Positions 1 to 10,679 of a stretch of DNA of 64,000 bases are shown here, piece by piece. Every line of letters starts with the position of its first letter. Position 1 is the stretch's first letter. Made by a program: the position numbers and the translations under genes. Under the pieces are notes generated by a model. It was not told the DNA's origin. It worked only from the letters and a program-made list of their open reading frames with translations, and searched no databases. Source of the stretch: Smallanthus sonchifolius (lineage: Eukaryota; Streptophyta; Magnoliopsida; Asterales; Asteraceae); contig CM042044.1 in the NCBI GenBank assembly GCA_023525975.1, positions 15,300,501-15,364,500 on the forward strand, read 5' to 3'.

Positions 1-375
1 ATGATCAACGATCATGAACCGACAATACCGATTATCCGTCAATTCCTTGTCACTACTGTACCGCCCCCATGGTCAACGACCATGAACCGACGAGTACCTG
101 GTCAATGCCCCCATGGCTAACGTCCATGAACCGACATTACCGCTTAACCGTCAATTCCTTGTCACTACTGTACCACCCCCATGGCTAACGTCCATGAACC
201 GACGAGTACCTGGTCAATGCCCCCATGGCTAACGTCCATGAACCGACATTACCGCTTAACCGTCAATTCCTTGTCACTACTGTACCGCCCCCATGGCTAA
301 CGTCCATGAACCGACGAGTACCTGGTCAATGCCCCCATGGCTAACGTCCATGAACCGACATTACCGCTAAGGGGA
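1..375 (-). repeat. Tandem ~112-bp repeats with small hairpins in the LTR
   Basis: A unit of about 112 bp recurs (CCCCCATGGCTAACG begins near 108, 220 and 332), each unit made of two related half units. Many half units carry a small inverted repeat around the ATG-like word: ATGATC-AAC-GATCAT at 1-15, ATGGTC-AAC-GACCAT at 69-83, CATGG...CCATG at 112-128. The matching array of the 5' LTR is at about 4443-4856. Confidence 0.85.
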
Positions 376-589
376 GGTTGCGTGGACCTCCCGAGCAACC
401 GCCGTCACTCATCCTAGTTGTATAACCGTTAACGAACCCAAAGGTTCTTACTAATGGGTAGAACCCATGTCTGACATCTTGTACAAGTAACATCTGTCCC
501 AAGGACCTTTATAGCTGGTACATATTCCCGAAGGAAAACTGTTCACTTTACTGTTCATAAATCTTTCTGTAAATCTTGTTCATAACTTA

Positions 590-1010
590 ACATATATCAT
601 GCCTTTGTTTATGTATATAAAAATATAGTAAACGCTTGCCAAATGATATATCTTTGCTTTTACTGAAATATATCTTAACACATATATCATGCCTTTGTTT
701 ATGTATATGAAAATATAGTAAACGCTTGCCAAATGATATATCTTTGCTTTTACTGAAACATAGCTTATCATAAAATACATCTTACTTTCTGAAACATAGC
801 TTATCATAAATACATCTTACTTTCTGAAACATAGCTTATCATATATATCATGCCTTTGTTTATGTATATAAAAATATAGTAAACGCTTGCCAAATGATAT
901 ATCTTACTTTACTGAAAACATACTAGCACATATATCATGCCTTTGTTTATGTATATGAAAATATAGTAAACGCTTGCCAAATGATATATCTTACTTTACT
1001 GAAACATACT
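590..1010 (-). repeat. AT-rich 84-87 bp repeats in the LTR
   Basis: Four copies of a block containing ATCATGCCTTTGTTTATG and AAATATAGTAAACGCTTGCC start near 594, 678, 846 and 932. Most are followed by short copies of CTGAAACATAGCTTATCATA. The same array is at about 5080-5490 in the other LTR. Confidence 0.8.
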
Positions 1011-1290
1011 TTTTGCCTCTTTTAAACCTTTCACTAAAACATAGCTTTTCTCTTCAGTTTATAATATATAAAATATAATAAACACTTTACACTAAGTATG
1101 CATACCACCCCTAAAGAAGGCAAAAAGGGGATTAGAACTCACCTGGTAAGCTAATTCGGGTTGTCCTAATCAAGGTCCAACAACGTCACTTCCGATCTGA
1201 ATTGATTAGTTAAATACACATCAGACCGCTACTGACTCTAATGGTTTAACTACTCTAACATACCGACTTCATTTGATCAGTCCTGATGCC

Positions 1291-1575
1291 TGCGCACTTA
1301 GCAAGTGCGCAGTCACTGCTTCCTGCGCACATAGCAAGTGCGCAGGCTTCCCTTCCTACGCACTTAGCAAGTGCGCAGGCTTCCCTTCCTACGCACTTAG
1401 CAAGTGCGCAGGCTTCCCTTCCTGCGCACTTAGCAAGTGCGCAGGCTTCCCTTCCTGCGCACTTAGCAAGTGCGCAGGCTTCCCTTCCTGCGCACTTAGC
1501 AAGTGCGCAGGCTCCTCTTCCTGCGCACTTAGCAAGTGCGCAGGACCTGCTCTGTGCGCACTTAGCAAGTGCGCA
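1291..1575 (-). repeat. 33-bp palindromic minisatellite, nine units
   Basis: Nine units start at 1291, 1324, 1357, 1390, 1423, 1456, 1489, 1522 and 1555. Each holds a 21-bp inverted repeat: arms TGCGCACTT and AAGTGCGCA around the loop AGC. A few units have one arm substitution. Because the period is a multiple of three, the array reads through as false repetitive ORFs on the plus strand; I do not regard these as genes. On the sense (minus) strand the array lies downstream of the TATA-like box, so it should be transcribed. Confidence 0.95.
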
Positions 1576-2071
1576 CGACCTGTTCTTGGCGAAAAAACCC
1601 TAACTTTCGCATTCGGGTCTGATCACTTCAAGATCCCGAACCTGTTTGCATTCAAAACGTTCGTTTTCCATTAAGGAACTCAAATCTATGCTTATCTTTC
1701 GGTTTCATCCGATTAGACATAACCTTTTCACCCAAAACCCGAAAATGAACTAAAACTCAGATCTAGGAGAATCGGTTAGCTGTAATCACTTCCTTTTTGT
1801 TGCTAAACACCCACGAGACTCTTGCTAACGATCCTTGAAGCTCTAATCCAAAAACCGGGACTTTCTCTCTCTAGACTCTCTCTCACTTTCTCTCTCTAGA
1901 ATCCAAAAATCTGGATGGAAATGGGGCTTTTGGGCAAGTCTTGAGGTTTATAAGGGCCCAAACCCTTCCCCTTTCGGCCCATACACCCCGGCCCAAGCCC
2001 GCTTCCTTTCTTTTTATTTAAGTTTTAATTCCTCGTGAATTCTCTCGTGCTCTAAAACTCGGGATGTTACA

Positions 2072-2090
2072 AGTCTACCCTCCTTACAAT
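2072..2090 (-). other. Polypurine tract of the TR-GAG element
   Basis: Directly inside the 3' LTR, the minus strand reads purine-rich GTAAGGAGGGTAGACT before the LTR start TGTAACATC. This is the expected place for the plus-strand DNA primer. The 2091-2337 stretch between it and the gag stop contains no ORF that I recognise. Confidence 0.6.
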
Positions 2091-2337
2091 AGGTTTCGTC
2101 CTCGAAACCTGCCATAAGCTATACTGATAGCTAATCACAGAATGGGTGGCATAAACCATAGCTATGCAAGGCAGCTCGGTCATGAAGGCCATTGTGATTA
2201 ACTACCACTGAGGATCTAATCCGGATAATATCTAGTTCTAAGGCTTCTAAGCTGATGGGGCTTAACTAATCACTTAAGGAAATAATAACATAAACTTGGC
2301 ATATCACGAATAAGAGTTTGCAACGTACCTTACTGAG

Positions 2338-3594
2338 TCATCTGGTAGGCCCTTGCTGTGGCCTTGTTGATGTAAGGTTCCTTCTCTGCAGCCTTACCCT
2401 TTCCGGATCCTCCCGCTTCCGCTTTCTTGGTTTCCTGCAATCTCGGCTCCTGTGTCCCTGTTCCCCACAATTGTGGCATCTTGGCCTTTCCGGGCAGTCC
2501 CGCGATTGGTGTCCAAACCTGCCACACTTGAAACATCCTACCTGCCCAGCTCTGCACTCTCTTCCGTGCCTTTTTCCACATTTTCCACACAAACCCTCCG
2601 CTTCTAACCTTGACCTCTTATCATTAGGACCCTGAAGGTCCTCCCCGGTCCGCTTAGCCACTTGTTTCATAGGCGCTTCAGAAATGACTTCAGAGGCAAT
2701 GTCATCGTTGACAACTCCGCTCAGAACGACCACCGACTCAAAGGTACTCGGTGTGTTGGCATTTACAAATGTACGTATCTTTGGAGGCAACCCTTGAATA
2801 TAATAATGAATCCTCCTCTCTTCTGTGGTTACAAGATGAGGCACCAGGCGTGCCAGTTCGTTGTACTTGGAAGTATATTGTCTGTGAGTCATGAGTCCGG
2901 CTTGCAAAGTCAGGAACTCTCTCTCCACCTTGTGGACTTCATTCTTAGGGCAGAACTTCGAAATTACTAACGCCTTCAGATCATTCCACCTCATTAGCTC
3001 TACCGCTTGGTCACCTTTCGCTTGTTTCACAGTCTCCCACCAGTGTGCTGCTTCTCCCTTTAGTGACTTAGCTGCGAACCTGACCGCTTGATTCGGTCGA
3101 CAGTCACTGAGGCTGATGGTGGATTCCATGCCATTGATCCAATCTAAAGTATATGCTGCTTCTTTCTCTCCAGTTAGCTCAGGGGTATCACAACCACGAA
3201 ATGCCTTGTAATCGCATCCGCGAGTAGGCGGTGCAACATCCTCCACCAGGATTGGTCCTCCCGCAGCTGGAAGCACCACTGGCCCTTCAGGGGCTGGGAT
3301 TTCATTGGGGATCTCCTTGGCCCTCCTCAGCGCTTCGCCTAGTATAGCTGGTAAGGTTTCCTTCAGTAGTCTGGTAAACTCACGACCGAGAGCTGCTTGT
3401 ACTACTGGTTCAAACTCAAACGTCTGATCATCTCCTTCCACATGTTCAGCATTGTGTTGGCTGACTACTGTATCAGTATGGGTAGTGTGAACACTCCCCT
3501 CAATCACTTGGTTTGTGCTAGCTCCACCGTGGCGGCCTGTACGCCCACCACGTCTTCCTCCTCCACCCCCTCTAGTTCCTCCACGTCTAGCCAT
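2338..3594 (-). CDS. gag: Gypsy gag protein, intact
   Basis: Retrotransposon Gag, the structural protein that forms the virus-like particle and binds element RNA. I place the start at 3594 (MARRGGTRGG...), giving about 418 residues; the open frame runs 8 codons further upstream. Order: a basic, glycine/arginine-rich N-terminus; an acidic stretch; a retrotrans_gag-type core with the conserved WW pair (AAHWWETVKQ) and the EFLTLQ...YTSKYNELARL block; then a basic nucleocapsid tail. The tail has two canonical CCHC knuckles (CFKCGRFGHQSRDC and CHNCGEQGHRSRDC), preceded by a shorter atypical CGKCGKRHGREC. The frame has no interruption. It is followed by a stop and then the purine tract, with no pol frame after it. 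An intact gag in an element without pol suggests recent activity or selection in trans. Whether it is expressed cannot be told from sequence. Confidence 0.9.
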   Translation of the reverse strand: MARRGGTRGGGGGRRGGRTGRHGGASTNQVIEGSVHTTHTDTVVSQHNAEHVEGDDQTFEFEPVVQAALGREFTRLLKETLPAILGEALRRAKEIPNEIPAPEGPVVLPAAGGPILVEDVAPPTRGCDYKAFRGCDTPELTGEKEAAYTLDWINGMESTISLSDCRPNQAVRFAAKSLKGEAAHWWETVKQAKGDQAVELMRWNDLKALVISKFCPKNEVHKVEREFLTLQAGLMTHRQYTSKYNELARLVPHLVTTEERRIHYYIQGLPPKIRTFVNANTPSTFESVVVLSGVVNDDIASEVISEAPMKQVAKRTGEDLQGPNDKRSRLEAEGLCGKCGKRHGRECRAGQVGCFKCGRFGHQSRDCPERPRCHNCGEQGHRSRDCRKPRKRKREDPERVRLQRRNLTSTRPQQGPTR

Positions 3595-3907
3595 TTCTAA
3601 CTGGAAGATAAAGAACAAAAGGATTTAATTTCATCATGCTAGAGAATATGTAGAACACAATAAGTAAGGTAAGATGTTAATATACACTGGCCATCTGCAA
3701 TTAACCATTACATCACATCTTGTTTTCTATTTATTCGCTTTCATGATTCCACTAAAGCCTCTATTCTTATCTTGACGCCCTAAAAGGTAAACTTTACTTA
3801 CTATACGCTTCTGATGCTTTGGCTTGAGTTACCCGTACTGGCATCCGCTACTTGGTCCCATTCTCAGTTTAAGTCTGGACATTGGGAATGTCCAAATCTC
3901 TCAAACT

Positions 3908-3922
3908 ATGGCTCTGATACCA
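3908..3922 (-). other. Primer binding site (Met-tRNA type)
   Basis: The minus strand reads TGGTATCAGAGCCAT, three bases inside the 5' LTR. It is the standard plant retrotransposon site complementary to the 3' end of initiator Met tRNA. The leader between it and gag (3595-3907) holds no other feature that I see. Confidence 0.9.
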
Positions 3923-5777
3923 ACTTGTGAGGCCCAAATCCCGGGAGACCTCACTCATTGGATTTACTCATCAAAACATAGCACTTTTAAACATAAGACA
4001 TTCATTAACACAGCGGAAACGTTTTAAAATCTCAACATACGCAGCGGAAACATACATGTCTAAACATAACTAGCCAATTACAACTGAAACTTGTCTTAAT
4101 CAACATAATCAAAAGAAACATAACATAAAACATAAACGGGATGCCAGACACTGATCTTCGGGTAACTCTTCTCTCTAAACTAAGCATCCACATCCATCAA
4201 CTAACCTGCACTTAACTGATATGCATACTAAAAATCAGCAACGCTGAGTGAGTTCTAACGTTTACTTTAAATCAATTATACAAAAGATTTACTAAAACAT
4301 ATATATACTGCCCATATGGCTAAACTTTACATACTTTACTTTTCAAACAAATATACTGCCATTAAGGCAAACTTAACACATTACTTTTCAAACAGTTTAA
4401 AACGTATAATAAACCGTCAATTCCTCTTTACTGTACTGCCCTCATGGCTTACATCCATGAACCGACAAGTACCTGGTCAATGCCCCTATGATCAACGATC
4501 ATGAACCGACAATACCGATTATCCGTCAATTCCTTGTCACTACTGTACCGCCCCCATGGTCAATGACCATGAACCGACGAGTACCTGGTCAATGCCCCCA
4601 TGGCTAACGTCCATGAACCGACATTACCGCTTAACCGTCAATTCCTTGTCACTACTGTACCGCCCCCATGGCTAACGTCCATGAACCGACGAGTACCTGG
4701 TCAATGCTCCCATGGCTAACGTCCATGAACCGACATTACCGCTTAACCGTCAATTCCTTGTCACTACTGTACCGCCCCCATGGCTAACGTCCATGAACCG
4801 ACGAGTACCTGGTCAATGCCCCCATGGCTAACGTCCATGAACCGACATTACCGCTAAGGGGAGGTTGCGTGGACCTCCCGAGCAACCGCCGTCACTCATC
4901 CTAGTTGTATAACCGTTAACGAACCCAAAGGTTCTTACTAATGGGTAGAACCCATGTCTGACATCTTGTACAAGTAACATCTGTCCCAAGGACCTTTATA
5001 GCTGGTACATATTCCCGAAGGAAAACTGTTCACTTTACTGTTCATAAATCTTTCTGTAAATCTTGTTCATAACTTAACATATATCATGCCTTTGTTTATG
5101 TATATAAAAATATAGTAAACGCTTGCCAAATGATATATCTTTGCTTTTACTGAAATATATCTTAACACATATATCATGCCTTTGTTTATGTATATGAAAA
5201 TATAGTAAACGTTTGCCAAATGATATATCTTTGCTTTTACTGAAACATAGCTTATCATAAAATACATCTTACTTTCTGAAACATAGCTTATCATAAATAC
5301 ATCTTACTTTCTGAAACATAGCTTATCATATATATCATGCCTTTGTTTATGTATATAAAAATATAGTAAACGCTTGCCAAATGATATATCTTACTTTACT
5401 GAAAACATACTAGCACATATATCATGCCTTTGTTTATGTATATGAAAATATAGTAAACGCTTACCAAATGATATATCTTACTTTACTGAAACATACTTTT
5501 TGCCTCTTTTAAACCTTTCACTAAAACATAGCTTTTCTCTTCAGTTTATAATATATAAAATATAATAAACACTTTATACTAAGTATGCATACCACCCCTA
5601 AAGAAGGCAAAAAGGGGATTAGAACTCACCTGGTAAGCTAATTCGGGTTGTCCTAATCAAGGTCCAACAACGTCACTTCCGATCTGAATTGATTAGTTAA
5701 ATACACATCAGACCGCTACTGACTCTAATGGTTTAACTAATCTAACATACCGACTTCATTTGATCAGTCCTGATGCC

Positions 5778-5930
5778 TGCGCACTTAGCAAGTGCGCAGA
5801 CACTGCTTCCTGCGCACTTAGCAAGTGCGCAGGCTTCCCTTCCTGCGCACTTAGCAAGTGCGCAGGCTCCTCTTCCTGCGCACTTAGCAAGTGCGCAGGA
5901 CCTGCTCTGTGCGCACTTAGCAAGTGCGCA
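5778..5930 (-). repeat. 33-bp palindromic minisatellite, five units
   Basis: Same array as at 1291-1575 but with five units (starts 5778, 5811, 5844, 5877, 5910). The four-unit difference accounts for the whole 132-bp length difference between the LTRs. Confidence 0.95.
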
Positions 5931-6301
5931 CGACCTGTTCTTGGCGAAAAAACCCTAACTTTCGCATTCGGGTCTGATCACTTCAAGATCCCGAACCTGT
6001 TTGCATTCAAAACGTTCGTTTTCCATTAAGGAATTCAAATCTATGCTTATCTTTCGGTTTCATCCGATTAGACTTAACCTTTTCACCCAAAACCCGAAAA
6101 CGAATTAAAACTCAGATCTAGGAGAATCGGTTACCTGTAATCACTTCCTTTTCGTTGCTAAACACCCACGAGACTCTTGCTAACGATCCTTGAAGCTCTA
6201 ATCCAAAAACCGGGACTTTCTCTCTCTAGACTCTCTCTCACTTTCTCTCTCTAGAATCCGAAAATCTGGATGGAAATGGGGCTTTTGGGCAAGTCTTGAG
6301 G

Positions 6302-6309
6302 TTTATAAG
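6302..6309 (-). promoter_or_regulatory. TATA-like box of the TR-GAG 5' LTR
   Basis: The minus strand reads CCTTATAAACC about 120 bp from the LTR start, preceded by GC-rich, GGGCCC-containing sequence. This is a plausible Pol II promoter position; the transcription start is not determined. Confidence 0.45.
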
Positions 6310-6426
6310 GGCCCAAACCCTTCCCCTTTCGGCCCATACACCCCGGCCCAAGCCCGCTTCCTTTCTTTTTATTTAAGTTTTAATTCTTCATGAATTCTCT
6401 CGTGCTCTAAAACTCGGGATGTTACA

Positions 6427-7047
6427 AGAGGGGAACAACCGGCGTCCTCTAATAAAATAAAAAGTGTGTGGTGGAAGTCAGGCAGTAATAATAGGGCAGA
6501 GATCCCCAAATCAGAGTAGAGCAAGTCATGCTACAAATTTATACATATACGTGGATCCAATGATCCAACAAAACAAAAAGAGTCAATGGATCTCCTGACC
6601 CGTAGAGTTCTCTCCCATTTAGTCCTGCTTATCCACCTCGGGTTCCCTTTAGATCTCACGGCGAAAGTTCTATCCATCCAATCCAGCAGATCACGAAAGC
6701 AAGTATATACCGCACAAAGTGAAAACAATAGATGTCAAATAAGAAAAGCCGACTCAAGAACTGGAGTAGATGCAGGTGCAGTGTAGGTACATGTACAGCT
6801 TGAGGTAACACCAAGACAGATAGAGACGGATATAGATTACCGCAAACGTAACCAGAATCATCAAAGAGTACGCGTAGTGCCTTTACAACGACATGAATAT
6901 GACGAAGCAATGTGTCGTGGATAAGCAAGAGGTAGTATGCAATGCACATATAATTCCTACGGTGCAATGCAATAAACTTAGAGTTATAGTCTAGGTCTAG
7001 TCTCGGGCAAACATAATTCTCTATAACCAGTGCTCTGATACCAAGTC
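6427..7047 (-). mobile_element. Leader fragment of a Gypsy element interrupted by the TR-GAG
   Basis: In sense direction this sequence follows the 7048-10332 LTR. It starts with the primer site TTGGTATCAGAGC (7027-7044) and continues as leader until the TR-GAG insertion. The rest of the host element should lie left of the window. Short ORFs here do not look like gag or any protein I recognise. Confidence 0.7.
7027..7044 (-). other. Primer binding site of the 3.3-kb-LTR Gypsy family
   Basis: The minus strand reads TTGGTATCAGAGCACTGG three bases from the LTR edge at 7048. Confidence 0.85.
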
Positions 7048-7515
7048 TGTCACACCCCCGCCGAAGGCGGAAACACGGAGTGGAACCGGTATATCGCATT
7101 GAACACAAGTACAAGAGAAACTAAAAGGAAAATTGTGCATTACATTGAACCATACTACATGCCTCTATCGAAAGTACAAATATACGAAAAATTCTGAATC
7201 AATACAAAGGGTCTAAAATGCAAGCCGTTTAAAGTTCGTTATCCCTATAACTGTTTACCTGAAAAGCATGTTTCGAAAACGGGTCAACTATAAAAATAGT
7301 TGGTGAGTAAGCAGGTTTTGCGACTCTATAAAAAGTAAGTAAATAAATTTCAAAATGTAATAGTAACCATCCGCAGATGATCAAGTACACGTGTTAAGAT
7401 ATAATTACCCTGAGCCACAATCAAAACCGTCAGACTAGTTGTTGCCCCTGTATCCAGGTGTCGAATGTGAACACCTACTATGGCTAATTATGCGCCCAAA
7501 TGACCCTACAAGTCT

Positions 7516-7532
7516 GGTTGGCGCGACCAACC
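7516..7532 (-). other. Conserved stem-loop with TCGCG loop
   Basis: In sense direction: arm GGTTGG, loop TCGCG, arm CCAACC, a perfect 6-bp stem. Equivalent stems with different arms are at 11325-11339, 17566-17580 and 39918-39940. Confidence 0.7.
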
Positions 7533-9950
7533 CTGGACGGGGTGTCAACCCAAATTGTACTATTCATAATTCCCACCGGCTATCCAAGCTAATTGATTGC
7601 GTTAAAGTAGGGACTTAATACATTCATAAGTAAACCCAGGTAACTCTAATCCCAAGTAACAACGTGTAGAGTGAAACAGCCTTTCCCCCGTAAAACATTA
7701 AAAATTGAAAAGTGGGGCCGCGAAACTCACCTGAACAACGTCGGTGATAAGTGTGACATAGTCAATAAAAACCGCAAAGTACGGTTAACATCCAAATTCT
7801 ATCAAAGGCCAGCAGCCAAATGCAAGCAAAGTGTGGCTAGCAACTCAGTGCTACCAAGGTACGGCTAAATCCGCAAAAACCACAAAAACAGGTGTCCTAA
7901 CCGAGTCCTACTAACCAAGTAGACATAAAAAAATAGCATTTAGGACGCCTAAAGTATAAAACTGAGTCTACTACTCAAAAGTGGCTATGTAGTCGGTTGC
8001 ATACCCAAAACCCGTGCACACACGTACGAACCGCTCAAAAGTTGTAAAACCGGCTTTTATATAAATTCGTGACTTTGAAACCTTAAGTTGTAGATTTTAT
8101 TAATGAATATCAGTAGTTATAATGTCATATATGATAAAATCTCAAGTCACAGTTTCGTTTGACAAAAAACGCGATTATGCGCGTAAAATAAGGTTTACGG
8201 TTTAAAAATCCGATTCATCCGAAATTAGGGTTTTAGTGTGATTTTAGCACCCAAATTAAAAGTCCAAATTTTATATTTTAAATGGGGTTATACTTCTGTC
8301 CAAAATCCCATAGAATTTTTATAAAATCAATTTTATATAAAAATTTCCAAAATTAATAACTTTTTATAAAATTTAAATGGACCATAATTCCAAAACCATA
8401 CTTAGACATAAAGTTACTGCTTGAAATTTATTCCAATTTATCATATATATAAATAAAAATTTCTGACCAACTTTCATATTTGTCCAATATCCAGATTATT
8501 TAATATGAATTTAATATTGTTAAAATTTTATAAATTCGGGAAAAATAGTTAAACACATTAAAACTTCACCAAAATTTTATCATATTAGTTTTCAGTCAAT
8601 ATAAGATCCCATACCAAGTTTCATGTCTTGATTTTATCCAGAAGTATACAAACCCTAAATCATCCTTTTAAACTTTATAAATACTAAACACATACTTAAA
8701 CAACTCCAATTTTTATAAAATTTGGACAGGAGTCTTAGTTCATCATATAACAATCACTGTCCAGTTTACAGAATTTTTCAATACTCAGAACTATTTTTCT
8801 CAATTTTCATGTATTAAACTTGTAGTAATTTTAATAAATAATTTATAAAGAGTTTGTTTACCAAAATTTCCAGATCAAACTTTTTATATAAATACTACTG
8901 TTTATAAAAAAATTTGGGTGTTAGATCACATTTTCAGAAAAATCCATCAAAACAATTGTTGTATAAAAATAAATATATTAGTTCCATTATTTGTTCCACG
9001 TGAACCGGGGTTGGGTGTAAAACCTAATAACCACTAAAAATACCAAATATCTCAATACTAAATATTTTTGAGTTCAATTCCCAACCAATGACTAATAAAA
9101 CTTATTCTAACATAAAATCAAAGCTTAACGGGTAAAGTTTATACCTTCCGTATAAATGGTTCGCGTACGCGGAACCTCCCGTATCACATGCAATACGAAC
9201 CAAAAACACCATTAGGATCATTTTTATCTCCCGAGCATTCCCACATGCTCAAAATTGACATGCAATGCCGTTTCGATGGCCATGCAACCCGATCAATTTC
9301 CTGTGTCGGTCATATAAACGGTTACGATCTGTTCGTATTAAAAAATATCGTTCCCAACATCTGATCAGAAATTCCTACGGTGAAAACATTCATATTTGTG
9401 CTAAGAAACTACTGTCCAAAAATCGTCACGATCCAAAGGTCGGATCTCCAGGGATCGGCGATTCTTTGAGACCCAGTTTTTCAAATCCGAAAATCCGATC
9501 AGTCACCTTCGAAGGTATGAAAAGCATACCTAGAGAACTCTGATAAAAAATTCCTCCAGTAAGGTTTTGCGTCTATGTGTTGACAACATCATATTCAAAA
9601 TTCATGCATTTCTAACGGTCGGATTTCTGGGGATAGTCTAATCTTTAAAACTACGCATGCATAAAACTTTCTGGACAGATTTTAAAAACTCTTTTTCATG
9701 AATTTAAGCAATGATTTAGAGAAATCTGAGCTTACCATTGCGTTCTTAGCGTCGAGAAATGGTTCCGGGTGAAAAACCGCATCTTCGACCACCGCCGGAC
9801 CACCGCGGACCGCCGTCGGCCGCCACTGGACCACCGCCGGACCACCACCACCACCACCACCACCTGAATTCTCTCCAGCCCTCTCCTCTCTCTCTCTCTC
9901 TAAATTCTCTCAATGAATTGATCAAATGAGAGAAAAAGAGGGTAGTGGGG

Positions 9951-9960
9951 TATTTATATA
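9951..9960 (-). promoter_or_regulatory. TATA box of the 3.3-kb LTR
   Basis: The minus strand reads TATATAAATA, about 375 bp from the LTR start, upstream of the long transcribed part of the LTR. Confidence 0.55.
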
Positions 9961-10332
9961 CCTCGTGGTCTCTGATCGCGTGCCGGTTTCTCGCTTAAAT
10001 GAACCCGATACAAAATTGAGGCGTTATTTTATCCAAAAATAACTTATTATAATTTATTATTTTCCCTCGAGTCCTTGCGTCTCGTAAATATATATCATTT
10101 CGGATTTAAATTAAAATTTACGAAACCGTTCGAATCGGGTGTTAACGCGTATTAACTAGAACTTGATCAAATTTTTGACATTATAACACCCAAATAAATC
10201 TTGCTATTATTTTTCGTTCACTAACGAGTTCCTTTCGTTTGAAAGTATATTACACATAATAATAATACTATTATTATTATTATACGAACTCGTCGAACAC
10301 AGGTGTTGACCGTAAAAGTCACGGTTGTCACA

Positions 10333-10445
10333 AATTTTTATAAAATTAATTTTATATAAAATTTTCCAAAATTAATAACTTTTTATAAAATTTAAATGGA
10401 CCATAATTCCAAAACCATATGTAGACATAAAGTTACTACATAAAG
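10333..10445 (-). repeat. Fragment of the 3.3-kb Gypsy LTR
   Basis: About 110 bp here match 8314-8424 inside the adjacent LTR with a few substitutions (shared block ATTTAAATGGACCATAATTC). It ends abruptly against the Tekay-like leader at about 10446. It is a broken second copy, probably from nested insertion or recombination. Confidence 0.8.
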
Positions 10446-10448
10446 TCC

Positions 10449-10679
10449 TCACGATGATGAAGCTCCAAAGTACGGTGATGGAACTCGTTCCTGTCTAACC
10501 CATTTGCTCAGTAAACCGGGGTACCAATCCCAGTCACTCCCATTCCGGATATGCATGGGCTCTCCGTACACAATAGAGTTATCAATGGGCTCAAGCCTAC
10601 GCCTTTTGGGCTCCGGTGATGCAATGGCAGGAATGTCATGTTCCTGATTGGTAGGTGGTGAAGATGGTGGTGTAGACAT
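10449..10679 (-). pseudogene. Truncated copy of the leader ORF (first 76 codons)
   Basis: Nearly identical to the first 76 codons of the 213-codon ORF at 16280-16921, then cut off at the junction with the LTR fragment at about 10446. It is followed in the upstream direction by the same leader and primer site (10768-10785) and the LTR at 10788. This shows that the LTR at 10788 once served as the 5' LTR of another element copy to its left. Confidence 0.85.

Larger units (their letters stand above)
1..2071 (-). repeat. 3' LTR of the TR-GAG element (outer part cut by window start)
   Basis: Position 1 corresponds to 4488 in the other LTR, and the end at 2071 (reading ...GATGTTACA on the plus strand) matches 6426. 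It is 132 bp longer than the matching part of the 5' LTR, which equals four extra 33-bp minisatellite units; otherwise the two are colinear. A TATA-like box lies on the minus strand at 1947-1954, about 120 bp inside the LTR start. Confidence 0.9.
1..6426 (-). mobile_element. Gypsy-type TR-GAG retrotransposon, gag only, long LTRs
   Basis: A complete LTR retrotransposon frame read on the minus strand, except that the outer 562 bp or so of its 3' LTR lie beyond the window start. Order in sense direction: 5' LTR (6426-3926), Met-tRNA primer site (3922-3908), gag (3594-2338), purine tract (from about 2090 to 2072), 3' LTR (2071-1). The internal region is only about 1.85 kb and has no protease, reverse transcriptase, RNase H or integrase. 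That matches the plant class called terminal-repeat retrotransposons with GAG domain (TR-GAG). By eye the LTRs differ by about 15-20 substitutions over 1.94 kb plus one minisatellite length change, so insertion was recent. Mobility would need enzymes from a partner element (inference). It interrupts another Gypsy leader at 6426/6427. Confidence 0.85.
3926..6426 (-). repeat. 5' LTR of the TR-GAG element (2501 bp)
   Basis: On the plus strand it runs TGTGAGGCCC...GATGTTACA; in sense direction it starts TGTAACATCCCG. It contains, in sense order, a TATA-like box (6302-6309), the 33-bp palindromic array (5778-5930), a splice-donor-like CCAGGTGAGTT (5623-5633), the AT-rich repeats (about 5490-5080) and the hairpin repeats (about 4856-4443). 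The five bases after the end (AGAGG) could be the target duplication; its partner is outside the window. Confidence 0.88.
7048..10332 (-). repeat. 3.3-kb Gypsy LTR (5' LTR in sense direction)
   Basis: Runs TGTCACACCC...GTTGTCACA on the plus strand; in sense it starts TGTGACAACCGTGAC and ends GGGTGTGACA. A TATA box is at 9951-9960 (minus strand TATATAAATA). Downstream of it in sense come a GC-rich block of CCGCCGGAC and CCA repeats (9786-9862), long AT-rich sequence, a splice-donor-like CAGGTGAGTTT (7723-7733) and a TCGCG-loop stem (7516-7532). No ORF of interest. The second LTR is not in the window. The boundaries rest on the terminal motifs and the primer site. Confidence 0.75.

Noticed and set aside
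580..807. 75-codon repetitive frame in the AT-rich LTR repeats (also 5067-5294)
   Set aside because: By-product of the 84-bp tandem repeats; duplicated in both LTRs and without any protein feature.
1291..1575. CRISPR array
   Set aside because: The spacers are the same in every unit and the sequence is a plant LTR minisatellite.
1273..1674. Repetitive open frames over the 33-bp minisatellite (also 5760-6029)
   Set aside because: They exist because the unit length is a multiple of three. They lie antisense to the element and change length with the array; there is no sign of a real protein.
6656..7114. 152-codon minus-strand frame across the primer site and LTR edge
   Set aside because: It crosses the LTR/PBS boundary of a Gypsy element and has no similarity to gag; treated as chance.
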